NCBI GenBank assembly: GCA_038734275.1
Contig: JAVYOO010000006.1
Span: 30,700-94,699 of the forward strand
DNA: 64,000 nt
Source: Archaeoglobaceae archaeon
GTDB lineage: Archaea > Halobacteriota > Archaeoglobi > Archaeoglobales > Archaeoglobaceae
Direction: 5' to 3'
The notes under the pieces are model-generated. The model did not search any database, was not told where the DNA came from, and saw only the letters and a program-made list of their open reading frames with translations. This document shows, in pieces, positions 55,378-63,480 of this stretch. The position numbers were made by a program, and so were the translations under genes. How positions within the stretch are numbered: the first letter of the stretch is position 1; every line of letters begins with the position of its first letter.

Positions 55378-55707
55378 TCACCTTAATTTAGCCAACTCAT
55401 CCAAATTTGCCTTTTCAACCCTCTCTGCAAACTCAAAGGCGTCCTCAAGAGATTTCAAGTCTATTTTTTTCTTTTCTTCTTTCAAAATCTTTCTTGCATA
55501 AATCTTTGCAAAGCCTGCAGAGAATCTGTCCACACCAACCATAACACATCTATCTCCAAGGGTTTCGAAATAGATTGCTATGTCCTTACCAAACAATATC
55601 GCTTTCTTTATACCAGACTCCCTGAGCCTGTTAAACAGATTTTTCTCTTCAACCCCTTCTGATTCAACTTTTCCATCTTTCTCAACTATGTAAAACTTGA
55701 GCCCCAT
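55378..55707 (-). CDS. Hypothetical protein, longin/roadblock-like pattern
   Basis: A 109-residue cytoplasmic protein of unknown family. The order strand (LKFYIVEKDGKVES), helix, strands (AILFGKDIAIYFETLG, VMVGVD) and helices (AKIYARKILKEEKKK, LEDAFEFAERV) resembles a profilin-like roadblock or longin fold, but I cannot be sure. It overlaps the preceding gene by 26 bases and is followed by the membrane roadblock-like gene after five bases, so the cluster is tightly coupled. Confidence 0.65.
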   Translation of the reverse strand: MGLKFYIVEKDGKVESEGVEEKNLFNRLRESGIKKAILFGKDIAIYFETLGDRCVMVGVDRFSAGFAKIYARKILKEEKKKIDLKSLEDAFEFAERVEKANLDELAKLR

Positions 55708-55987
55708 ATATCATTTCCCTCTTGCGCATTATTTCTGCTACGTTGTCTGTCCTCACCGGAAAGATTAGAAAGAAATCTTCCATGCGAAAAACTGCAAATC
55801 TGGAATTTTCACCAAACTCTACAATACCTGTTTCAAAATCCTTTGGAAAATTAGATACCATTGAGGAGATCTTTTCAATTTTCTGGATTTCTTCCTCCCC
55901 CAAAAGATACGTTTCTAAAATTTTACCCTCCTTCACAACACATACTCCTGAGCCAAGCTTGGAGTAGAACTCCCGCGTATTTAGCAT
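55682..55987 (-). CDS. Roadblock/LC7-like small protein
   Basis: A 101-residue protein, first gene of the cluster. The pattern is like roadblock/LC7 proteins: GSGVCVVKEGKILETYLL, a helix with EIQKIEKISSMVSNFP, and paired strands ETGIVEFGENSRFAVF and DFFLIFPVR. No cysteine motif or membrane segment. Divergent from the CooC-like gene across 125 bases, and overlapping the next gene by 26 bases. Confidence 0.66.
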   Translation of the reverse strand: MLNTREFYSKLGSGVCVVKEGKILETYLLGEEEIQKIEKISSMVSNFPKDFETGIVEFGENSRFAVFRMEDFFLIFPVRTDNVAEIMRKREMIYGAQVLHS

Positions 55988-56112
55988 TGATTATCTTTAA
56001 TCCATCGAATATTTAAAATTTACTCTAAAATTCATCAAATAACTAACCTTGAGCTGTTGAGCCAAACAAATTAAATCTAAAAGTTTTTTATACGCCAGGA
56101 GAACTTACAATT

Positions 56113-56859
56113 ATGAAAATAGCAGTGTCAGGCAAAGGAGGCGTTGGAAAAACAACTCTCTCAGCGATCCTCGCGCATTTATTTGCCAAAGACGGTTATA
56201 GGGTTACTGCGATTGACTGCGATACCGCAATGAATCTTCCTTCAGCTCTTGGGATAAGAACTAAATTAAAACCACTCGCCGAGTTAAAAGAAGTAATAGA
56301 AGAACGAGTTGTTGGGCCTTTAGGGACATACAAATTAAATCCAAAAGTTGATGACATTTTCGAAAATTACTCTGTCTACAACGAGGATGGTGTTAGAGTT
56401 CTTGTTTTGGGAACGATTGAGAAAGGTGGTGAGGGTTGTTTCTGCCCGGAAAATGCCTTTTTAAGGGCAATTCTAAGACATGCAATTTTCAGAGAGAAAG
56501 ACGTTCTTATTTTAGACATGGAAGCGGGGATTGAACATCTTGGCAGGGGAACTGCAAGGGGCGTGGATTTGCTGATAGCAGTTGTTGAGCCCGGAAGCAG
56601 GGCTTTTGAGACACTTGAAAGAATTGAGAAACTTGCCAAGGATATAGGAATTGAGAAAATTGGGGTTGTTATAAACAAGTTTATTGAGTCTGAAGAAGCT
56701 AAAAAGTTGCTCGAGAAAATCAGACACCCTATTTTGGGAAAAATTCCGTTTAGCGAGTGTTTCATAAAGGCTGACATCAACAACATACCACCCTACAAGC
56801 TTTGCGATCTCCAACCTTTTAGAGAGATAAAGACCGAAATTGAAAGATTATGCAGATAG
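56113..56859 (+). CDS. cooC: CooC-like nickel-insertion ATPase
   Basis: A 248-residue MinD/ParA-type P-loop ATPase. The deviant Walker A GKGGVGKTT is at residues 7-15, and the CFC (C109-C111) with PEN matches the CXC motif by which CooC dimers bind metal for loading nickel into carbon monoxide dehydrogenase. LILDMEAGIEHLGRG is the Walker B region. No CODH genes are near. Its end overlaps a DUF166 gene by 10 bases. Confidence 0.88.
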   Translation: MKIAVSGKGGVGKTTLSAILAHLFAKDGYRVTAIDCDTAMNLPSALGIRTKLKPLAELKEVIEERVVGPLGTYKLNPKVDDIFENYSVYNEDGVRVLVLGTIEKGGEGCFCPENAFLRAILRHAIFREKDVLILDMEAGIEHLGRGTARGVDLLIAVVEPGSRAFETLERIEKLAKDIGIEKIGVVINKFIESEEAKKLLEKIRHPILGKIPFSECFIKADINNIPPYKLCDLQPFREIKTEIERLCR

Positions 56860-57518
56860 GGGTTGTTGTAAGAAAGGGGAAGAACAGAAGAGCAATTGAA
56901 CTTTTTTCGAGGTTTTTCGATGTAAAGGTCTATGAAGTCGAAAAGGAGTTGCCAATGCTAATTGAGAATCCAAAAGATTATCTGAAACTTCCGGAAGATT
57001 TTAAGCCAGATTTGATAGTTTCATATCTCCTGCATCCTGATCTCAATCTCGAACTTATACGACAGGCTTCAGAAAGGGGAATCAAACTCGTTATAATATC
57101 GGGTGGGACAAAAAGCGGATCATACAAACAGCTAAAGGACGAGGGGGACAAATTAGGAGTTAAAGTCTTCTGGGAGGAGATTTGCTGCACCACTCCAAAA
57201 ATTGAAGGCTCGGAGTTTTTTGAACTCTTTGGAAGCCCTGAATTTGAAATAGAGGTTGAAAATGGCATAATTAAAGATGTGAAGGTGAAAAGATCTTCGT
57301 TTTGTGGATCAACCTACTACGTCGCAGAAAAGATAAAAGGACTAAATATTGAAGAAGCTCCATCGAAAGCAGGTTATTACACGCAAATCTTTCCATGCAT
57401 AGCTTCGAGAGGGTTGCAAGGTGGAATTCATAAGGCTGCAAATGCACACAAAAAAGCCGTGGAAAAAGCTATCGAGAAGGCCTTAAGGACTAAGTCCTTT
57501 GAGAAAAGCTCAATTTAA
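56850..57518 (+). CDS. DUF166 domain protein
   Basis: A 222-residue archaeal DUF166 protein, sometimes misnamed thymidylate synthase in Methanothermobacter. Conserved cysteines are in EEICCTTP, and SSFCGSTYYVAEK is the family signature; FPCIASRG lies near the end. With four or more cysteines it may bind a metal or iron-sulfur cluster. Coupling to a CooC-like ATPase suggests a role in metallocluster assembly or CODH maturation. Convergent with the deoxyhypusine synthase gene by 29 bases. Confidence 0.85.
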   Translation: MQIGVVVRKGKNRRAIELFSRFFDVKVYEVEKELPMLIENPKDYLKLPEDFKPDLIVSYLLHPDLNLELIRQASERGIKLVIISGGTKSGSYKQLKDEGDKLGVKVFWEEICCTTPKIEGSEFFELFGSPEFEIEVENGIIKDVKVKRSSFCGSTYYVAEKIKGLNIEEAPSKAGYYTQIFPCIASRGLQGGIHKAANAHKKAVEKAIEKALRTKSFEKSSI

Positions 57519-58482
57519 CTCCTTCCTCAAATGAAAAGACTGGATAAGCGTTCCTCTTCGCACCCAATAAACCGTGAGCCAGAATAGGCAATGCTATAGT
57601 TGCATCTACAAAAACCTGAACTTTTTTGCTCTTCCAGTTTATCTTTCCCCAGCTTATTCCCTCCTCGAAGGTGCAACCGCTCAAACCGCCGAAGTAAGGC
57701 GAGTCAGTAGTAATCTGGATTGCATAATCATGTCCATCGACTTCGTAGCCCTTCAATCTTGCAACCACTTCAGTTTGCTGAATAAAGTTCTTTGGAACTC
57801 CACCACCAATATAGATTACACCTGTCTTTTCTGATTTTGCAACGATTTCAGTTAGCTCCTCAACATCTTTAATAGTGTCAACGATGCATCTCCTATTTGC
57901 TAAGGAAGCTCCAATACCTATGGAGCTATCGGCAATCGCCGGGCAAAATATTGGAACGCCCTCCTCATAAGCTGAGATCACTATTGAATCCTCCTTCGCA
58001 TTTTTTCTGATCTTTTCAGCTATCTTTTCAATTATCTCTCTTGAGCTGTAAATTCCCTCGTGTTCAGCGAAGATCTCAGAGATCAAGAAATCTATTTTGT
58101 TGAATTCTTTCTCGTGTGCGAAGACGTCGTAAATTCTGTCTATACCCTCTCTGTAAAGCTCCTCATCATTCACCGCATCGCTACCCAAGTAGTGCTTGAA
58201 GCCCAAAGCCTCATGAATGTCGTGGAAAAGATTTGCTCCGGTGGAAACAAGCACGTCGATAAATCTATTCCTGATCATCCAAGAAATAGTCTTCCTCATC
58301 CCCGCCGGAACCATGGCTCCGGCGAGTCCCATCAAAATTGTAATTCGCTCCTCTTTTAGCATTTCAAGCCAGATTTCAAATGCCAAGCCAAGCCTTCTAC
58401 CCTGAAAACCAGTTTTTGTCATTGAGTGCAAAAGATCTGCAAAACTTTTATTGTTCACTTCAATTGGCGCAGTATGCTCCAT
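57490..58482 (-). CDS. dys: Deoxyhypusine synthase
   Basis: A 330-residue NAD-dependent enzyme that transfers the aminobutyl group of spermidine to a lysine of translation factor aIF5A. The catalytic lysine region reads ISWGKINW, and VSTGANLFHDIHEALG and FCPAIADSSIG are NAD and substrate motifs. Full length. It starts one base after the arginine decarboxylase stop, so both belong to one transcript of polyamine and hypusine formation. Confidence 0.94.
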   Translation of the reverse strand: MEHTAPIEVNNKSFADLLHSMTKTGFQGRRLGLAFEIWLEMLKEERITILMGLAGAMVPAGMRKTISWMIRNRFIDVLVSTGANLFHDIHEALGFKHYLGSDAVNDEELYREGIDRIYDVFAHEKEFNKIDFLISEIFAEHEGIYSSREIIEKIAEKIRKNAKEDSIVISAYEEGVPIFCPAIADSSIGIGASLANRRCIVDTIKDVEELTEIVAKSEKTGVIYIGGGVPKNFIQQTEVVARLKGYEVDGHDYAIQITTDSPYFGGLSGCTFEEGISWGKINWKSKKVQVFVDATIALPILAHGLLGAKRNAYPVFSFEEGVKLSFSQRT

Positions 58483-58483
58483 T

Positions 58484-59041
58484 TCAGATCACAAAAACCG
58501 CAGCTGCAACCACCGTAGTGTAGTCCTCCACTTCAGCAGTAGCGGTGATGTTAAAGGTCTTTGCCGGTTCGATGTCAAACGCAGTCCTTAGCATGTAGGC
58601 TGCCATTTCTTCAGCGTGCTTTCCTTCTTCGCCATTACAATAGCCGTGGTATTCGGTAAGGTAGCCGTTAAGCAAGGGCGTGTCTGGAATTGCAGCTCCA
58701 ACGCTTGCAAAGATTTTCTTGCCCTTTTCACAGCTTGTCATTCTCGACATTACGCAGAAAACGATCTGCCCTGGATAAAGCTCCTTTAAGCCATCTTCTT
58801 TTGTGATTAGCTCGCACCCAGGCGGATAGATGCTGCTAACCGTTACAAGGTTGAATTTTTCGATTCCCGCATCTCTCAGAGCGAGTTCGAAGCTAACAAG
58901 GGCATCTTTATGTCTTCCAACCCCTGAGGTAAAGAAGACTTTTTTTGGCAAAAATCTGCCCTCAGAAGCCAGATTTAACCCGCCCGCTCTCCCAGAGCTC
59001 TGTTTATATCCAACCAATTCCAATTCAGACGTCTCGAACAT
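58484..59041 (-). CDS. pdaD: Pyruvoyl-dependent arginine decarboxylase
   Basis: A 185-residue proenzyme that makes agmatine for polyamines. The autocleavage site is the Ser-Ser pair S69-S70 in LVTVSSIYPPG; the second becomes the pyruvoyl group. ATG 59041 follows GGTGCGAGGAG and a TATA-like CTTAAATAC, supporting it, although it gives an about 30-residue N-terminal extension compared with the M. jannaschii enzyme; a TTG at 58951 is the alternative. It is the first gene of the pdaD-dys pair. Confidence 0.92.
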   Translation of the reverse strand: MFETSELELVGYKQSSGRAGGLNLASEGRFLPKKVFFTSGVGRHKDALVSFELALRDAGIEKFNLVTVSSIYPPGCELITKEDGLKELYPGQIVFCVMSRMTSCEKGKKIFASVGAAIPDTPLLNGYLTEYHGYCNGEEGKHAEEMAAYMLRTAFDIEPAKTFNITATAEVEDYTTVVAAAVFVI

Positions 59042-59580
59042 CTCCTCGCACCAATCGACTTGATAGTATTAGAGTATTTAAGCTTTTCTATGAGCCTTCT
59101 GAGCAGTATGCAGTGAATTTAATTATTACTCATCCGAATCGAATTCGGGCTGTTTTAATACACATTAGAGTTTAAAATTAAATATCTAAAATAGTATACT
59201 ATTGCTCCCAGATTACGTCCTCGATAGAGAAGTTGCATTTGAAAAACAAAATTTAGAGAAGTCGCAAACTGTAATTTTTTGCCCATTGCCTCCAGAATGA
59301 TTTGCATAGATAGAATCCAGCCGATTTCGCTCCATAAACGTCATCTAAATTCCTAAGATGACAAAAAAGCCCAACTACTCAAAGATCTCCTCATGAGCCT
59401 TATTGGAAGGTTTAAGAACTTCAACATTCGTTTAAACGTTTAAAAGCTGGATAAAACTGTTCTTTGCTAATTAAAACCTTTTTGCAACCTTCACATGAAT
59501 CTTTGTGTTCCGAAGTGCAATTTTGAGTTTAATAAAGCAAATTTCCGACAAGTATTAAAAGCCTGTGCAGATCTTAGAGC
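59042..59580. other. 539-base gap with inverted repeats, no convincing gene
   Basis: The gap holds the pdaD promoter at its left end and the ribH promoter at its right. No frame longer than about 40 codons looks coding, apart from a weak 32-codon frame near 59190-59300 with the pattern LPDYVLDREVAFEKQN. Three perfect inverted repeats are visible: CCGAAT-CGA-ATTCGG (59134-59148), GTCATCT-N9-AGATGAC (59340-59362) and CGTTTAAACG (59429-59438). It could hold a small RNA or a decayed gene, but I see nothing decisive. Confidence 0.55.
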
Positions 59581-60018
59581 ATGAGCCAGAAGATAAAGCT
59601 TGGTTTCGTGGTTTCAGAATTCAACAGAGATATAACCTACATGATGGAGATCCTCGCAAAGGAGCATGCAGAATTTCTTGGTGCTGAAGTTTCCGAGATA
59701 ATTCGAGTTCCCGGCACTTTTGATATCCCCATAGCAGTTAAGAAAATGCTCGAAAAAGGTAATGTTGATGCTGTCGTTGCTATAGGGTGTGTGATCGAGG
59801 GCGAAACAGAGCATGACGAGATCGTTGCTCAGCATGCTTCAAGAAAAATTGTCGATCTGAGCATAGAATACGGAAAGCCTGTAACGCTCGGCATCAGCGG
59901 TCCTGGAATGGGCAGAATCGCTGCTGCTGAAAGAGTTGACTACGCAAAGCGTGCGGTAGAGGCAGCGGTGAAGCTTGTGAAGAGGCTGAGAGAATATGAA
60001 AGTGGCAAAAAGGATTGA
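59581..60018 (+). CDS. ribH: 6,7-Dimethyl-8-ribityllumazine synthase
   Basis: A 145-residue riboflavin pathway enzyme joining the pyrimidinedione amine and dihydroxybutanone phosphate. [19 protein letters not shown] and [18 protein letters not shown] are the substrate and catalytic motifs, the last ones with the conserved His. It forms cage-like assemblies in many organisms. The aminotransferase gene begins 23 bases before its end, so the two are translationally coupled although in unrelated pathways. Confidence 0.95.
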   Translation: MSQKIKLGFVVSEFNRDITYMMEILAKEHAEFLGAEVSEIIRVPGTFDIPIAVKKMLEKGNVDAVVAIGCVIEGETEHDEIVAQHASRKIVDLSIEYGKPVTLGISGPGMGRIAAAERVDYAKRAVEAAVKLVKRLREYESGKKD

Positions 60019-61129
60019 TGCTGTAAAGCCTTCAGCCACGCTTAAGATCTCTTCAATAGCAAAACAGCTCGCTAAGGAAGGAAAAGACGTAGTCGACATG
60101 AGTGTTGGTGAACCGGACTTTAAAACTCCGCAGAGGATCATAGATTCTGCATACAAGGCGATGAATGAGGGTAAAGTGTTTTATACTCCAACAAAGGGCA
60201 TTCCAGAGCTTTTAAACGCAATTGCCGAAAAAATGCAAAAAGAAAACGGCGTCCCGGCTACTGCGGACAACGTGATCGTTACACCCGGAGCCAAATATGC
60301 GATCTTCGAAGCGATGATGTGCCTAATTGATGAGGGTGACGAAGTCATTTTGCTTGATCCTTCTTGGGTTAGCTACGAGGCATGCGTTCTGATGGCTGGC
60401 GGAAAACCGATCTGGGTTCCACACAACGAAGATTTCAGCGACGCTCCGATTGAAGATTACATCAGCTCAAGCACGAAAATGGTTGTAATAAACACACCAA
60501 GCAATCCTTTGGGCGTAGTCTATAGCAAGGAATTTCTAAAGAAGGTTCGAGATCTCGCAGTAGACAAAGACTTGCTTGTGATGTCAGACGAGATCTACGA
60601 AAAAATAATCTTTGAAGGTGCGCACTACAGTCTGGCAAGCTTCGATGGAATGTTCGAAAGGACTATAACGATTAACGGGTTCTCCAAGACGTATTCGATG
60701 ACGGGCTGGCGTCTTGGTTATGCAGTTGCTCCAAAGTGGATCATTGAGAAGATGAACGTGATGCAATCACACTCGGTGAGTCATCCAACTTCTTTCGTGC
60801 AATACGCTGGACTCGAAGCTTTGAAGAGCGATGAGAGCTTCATAAAGCAAATGGTTGCGGAGTTCAAAGCAAGAAGAGACATGATCATGAAAAAGCTCGA
60901 TGAGCTCGGAATTCGATACGCTCCGCCTAAAGGAGCATTTTACATATTCATGAACGTTGGAAAAGACGGAGACAAGTTCTGTGAAGATTTTCTCAGAAAA
61001 GAATTCGTAGCCTTAACTCCTGGCTCTGCATTTGGCATTGCTTTTAGTGAATGGGTCAGATTGAGCTACGCTACTTCAAGGGAGAGAATAGCAGAATTTT
61101 TAAAGAGATTGGAAAGGTTTATTTCCTGA
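59996..61129 (+). CDS. Class I/II aminotransferase (aspartate aminotransferase-like)
   Basis: A 377-residue PLP enzyme of the fold type I aminotransferases. The PLP lysine is in [16 protein letters not shown], the substrate-binding NTPSNPLG and the final RLSYATS arginine agree with archaeal AspC-type aspartate aminotransferases (subgroup I-gamma). Other amino acids (aromatics, alanine, N-succinyl-DAP) cannot be excluded. Its ATG overlaps the ribH gene by 23 bases. Confidence 0.9.
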   Translation: MKVAKRIDAVKPSATLKISSIAKQLAKEGKDVVDMSVGEPDFKTPQRIIDSAYKAMNEGKVFYTPTKGIPELLNAIAEKMQKENGVPATADNVIVTPGAKYAIFEAMMCLIDEGDEVILLDPSWVSYEACVLMAGGKPIWVPHNEDFSDAPIEDYISSSTKMVVINTPSNPLGVVYSKEFLKKVRDLAVDKDLLVMSDEIYEKIIFEGAHYSLASFDGMFERTITINGFSKTYSMTGWRLGYAVAPKWIIEKMNVMQSHSVSHPTSFVQYAGLEALKSDESFIKQMVAEFKARRDMIMKKLDELGIRYAPPKGAFYIFMNVGKDGDKFCEDFLRKEFVALTPGSAFGIAFSEWVRLSYATSRERIAEFLKRLERFIS

Positions 61130-61201
61130 TTCCATTTTATTTTTGGCTAAAAATGGATCACTTGTGGATAAAATATATATGAACATACTCGAATTAAGCG
61201 C

Positions 61202-62068
61202 ATGAAAAACGCAAAAGAGTTGGCGATGTTGATCGCTGGAATAGCGATAGGATTTGTAGCATGTTTCTTGCTATTAAATCTGATGCAAATAACTCCGAGC
61301 GGAAAAAATGAATCGCAGGACTTTTCAAAGAATTTGAGCAAAGCTCTCGAAGAGATCAATCGACAGGTTAAGATGTCTTATCCCAATATTAGTGTAAGGG
61401 TGAAGAACTACACTTACGCTGGCGAGTTCTACCTCGTGAACCTCGAATTCTATGACGAAAACGGAACACTTACAACCGCGAGATACTATCTATCTGCTGA
61501 TGGCAAAAAGATTGCCTTGGAAGAGTATTTCATGAGTCTTGAAAGAGAACCAATAAATGTAAGCGAAGATGACGATCCCTGGATCGGTGCGGAGAAGCCA
61601 AAAGTGACAATTATCGAGTTCTCGGATTACGCATGCCCTTATTGTGCTAAATTTGCCTTAGAAGTCGAGAAAAAGATCTTGGAGAACTACAGCAATGTTG
61701 TAAAGCTTGTCTTCAGAGATCTGCCAGTCCATGGAGAGATATCAATCAAGGCTGCAATGGCTGCAAACTGTGCAATGGAGCAGGGCAAATTCTGGGAGTA
61801 TCATTACCTGCTGTTTGAGAGACAGAGCGAATGGTATTCAAATGAGAGTCTATTCTACGACTACGCAGAAGAACTCGGGCTAAATGTAACGCAGTTCAGG
61901 GATTGCTTGGATTCAGAAAAGTATCGCAGTGAGGTTGAAAAAGACGCTATGGATGCACAGAGCTACGGCGTCACGGGAACTCCGACGTTCTTCATAAATG
62001 GTGAGATGGTTGTTGGCTACAGAAGTTATGAAAACTTCGCAAAGCTGATAGAAGAAAAATTGAAGTAA
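61202..62068 (+). CDS. Membrane-anchored DsbA-like thiol oxidoreductase
   Basis: A 288-residue protein. A membrane anchor (about residues 8-27) is followed by a small domain (40-120), and then by a DsbA-like thioredoxin fold with CPYC at 145-148, a helical insert and the cis-Pro GTPTFFING. It should act outside the membrane in disulfide formation or exchange. TATA box ATAAAATATATAT at 61168-61180 lies about 25 bases before the ATG, so it is nearly leaderless. It is separated from the CitG-like gene by 19 bases. Confidence 0.88.
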   Translation: MKNAKELAMLIAGIAIGFVACFLLLNLMQITPSGKNESQDFSKNLSKALEEINRQVKMSYPNISVRVKNYTYAGEFYLVNLEFYDENGTLTTARYYLSADGKKIALEEYFMSLEREPINVSEDDDPWIGAEKPKVTIIEFSDYACPYCAKFALEVEKKILENYSNVVKLVFRDLPVHGEISIKAAMAANCAMEQGKFWEYHYLLFERQSEWYSNESLFYDYAEELGLNVTQFRDCLDSEKYRSEVEKDAMDAQSYGVTGTPTFFINGEMVVGYRSYENFAKLIEEKLK

Positions 62069-62087
62069 ATTTTTCAAAATTTTTAAT

Positions 62088-62963
62088 ATGCTGAAGAGCC
62101 CCGAGGATTCCGCAATTTCTGCGGTTCTTTCACTATTACTGGAAGTTTCTGCTAATCCAAAAGCAGGAAATGTGGACAGAGAGCACAATTTCGAAGATCT
62201 GCGTTATGAGGATTTTTTTGTCTCCGCAGTTTCTGCTTTTCCATTCTTTCTGAAAACTGCGAGGTATGGGCGTCTTCATATCCTTGAAGCTGTTGAGAAG
62301 GGCAGAGAATTTGGAGTAAAAACAAATGTGCATTTTGGAGCCTTTCTACTGCTTTTCCCACTTGTTGCAGTCTGGAAATCAAAAAGCATTGCAGAAGCGG
62401 GAGCAAAAGCGGTCGAGTTTCTAAAAAATACCAATTTTCGAGATTCGTTAAACATTTTCAAGGCATTTCAACTTTGCAAGCCGAGAGTTTTGAAAGCTGA
62501 GAACCTCTCATTGGAGCACCGCAACACGCTCAAGAAGATCTTCGAGGAAAAATTGAATGTTTACGAATGGATGAAGCTTTCTCCAAAAGAGAATTTGATC
62601 GCCTATGAACTTCTTAATGGCTATCCGATCAGCCAAGAAGGGGCTAAATTTATTCTGAATTCTGAATTCGATGTAAACGACACTATCGTCTTGCTTTATC
62701 ACAAACTTCTCTCAGAGTATCCGGACACCCTTATAATTGCAAAAAAAGGGTTCAGCGTTGCAGAAGAAGTCATGAAACTCGCGAGGAAAGCATTTGAGTC
62801 TAAAAGCATAGAAGATTTCAGAAAACTCGATGAGTTACTGATAGCTGAGAGAATAAACCCCGGCACAATTGCAGATCTTGTTGCAAGTTCGATCTACCTT
62901 GCGTTGCTTGAGGGGTGGAAGGTTGAGGCTAAAGGACTTCGGACTCTGGAATGGGATAAATGA
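62088..62963 (+). CDS. CitG/MdcB-like triphosphoribosyl-dephospho-CoA synthase family protein
   Basis: A 291-residue protein of the CitG family. KAGNVDREHNF at the N-terminus and RINPGTIADLVASSIYL at the end match its conserved motifs, though CitG proper makes the prosthetic group precursor of citrate lyase, which this organism is unlikely to have. In archaea and methylotrophs such proteins occur in tetrahydromethanopterin-type gene clusters, I recall, so a role in that cofactor's synthesis is more likely. It overlaps the next gene by 41 bases. Confidence 0.82.
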   Translation: MLKSPEDSAISAVLSLLLEVSANPKAGNVDREHNFEDLRYEDFFVSAVSAFPFFLKTARYGRLHILEAVEKGREFGVKTNVHFGAFLLLFPLVAVWKSKSIAEAGAKAVEFLKNTNFRDSLNIFKAFQLCKPRVLKAENLSLEHRNTLKKIFEEKLNVYEWMKLSPKENLIAYELLNGYPISQEGAKFILNSEFDVNDTIVLLYHKLLSEYPDTLIIAKKGFSVAEEVMKLARKAFESKSIEDFRKLDELLIAERINPGTIADLVASSIYLALLEGWKVEAKGLRTLEWDK

Positions 62964-63480
62964 AGTGATCGTGATCACTAAAGGTGAAATACTGAACACT
63001 GCCCCAATCGGGATCATAGTTGAAGACGAAAATGGAACAAAGGCGAAAGCAAAACTTTACACCTCACATACAAGAGAAAATGTCGAAAAAGGAAGCTTTT
63101 TTGTTGCCAACATCATAAAAGATCCCTTAATATTTGCAATTTCCGCATTCGACGATCTCAGCGAAGAATTCTTTGAAATTCTAAACCCCCCAATCATAAA
63201 AGGAACTTTGGCTTATTGCGAATTCGAAGCAAAGCTAAATGGACTTTTTGCGGATCTTAGACTTCTAAATGGCAAAATTATTCGCAATGAGCTGAGAGCT
63301 GTGAACAGGGGTTTTAATGCGGTAATTGAAGCCCTCGTGCATGCCACGAGATACGTTAAAAATAGAGATCCAGAGCTTGAGAAAAAAATCAGGGAATGCT
63401 ACGAAATAATCGAGAAGTGCGGTGGAGAAAGAGAGAAGAAAGCAATGGAAATAATAAAAGAGAGAACTGGGATCTACTGA
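62923..63480 (+). CDS. DUF447 family protein
   Basis: A 185-residue protein of DUF447, an FMN-binding split-barrel type family of archaea and methylotrophs with uncertain function. The start NGINEVIVITKGEILNTAPIG is characteristic. I use TTG 62923, preceded by GAGGGGTGG, because it gives the family N-terminus; the longer frame from 62869 adds unrelated residues translated from within the CitG gene. The overlap with the CitG-like gene implies that both act in one pathway, possibly tetrahydromethanopterin synthesis. Confidence 0.82.
   Translation: MRLKDFGLWNGINEVIVITKGEILNTAPIGIIVEDENGTKAKAKLYTSHTRENVEKGSFFVANIIKDPLIFAISAFDDLSEEFFEILNPPIIKGTLAYCEFEAKLNGLFADLRLLNGKIIRNELRAVNRGFNAVIEALVHATRYVKNRDPELEKKIRECYEIIEKCGGEREKKAMEIIKERTGIY

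Noticed and set aside
58945..59175. A plus-strand frame overlapping the start of pdaD and running into the gap
   Set aside because: Its first half is antisense to pdaD and the second half has no start, ribosome site or recognisable pattern.
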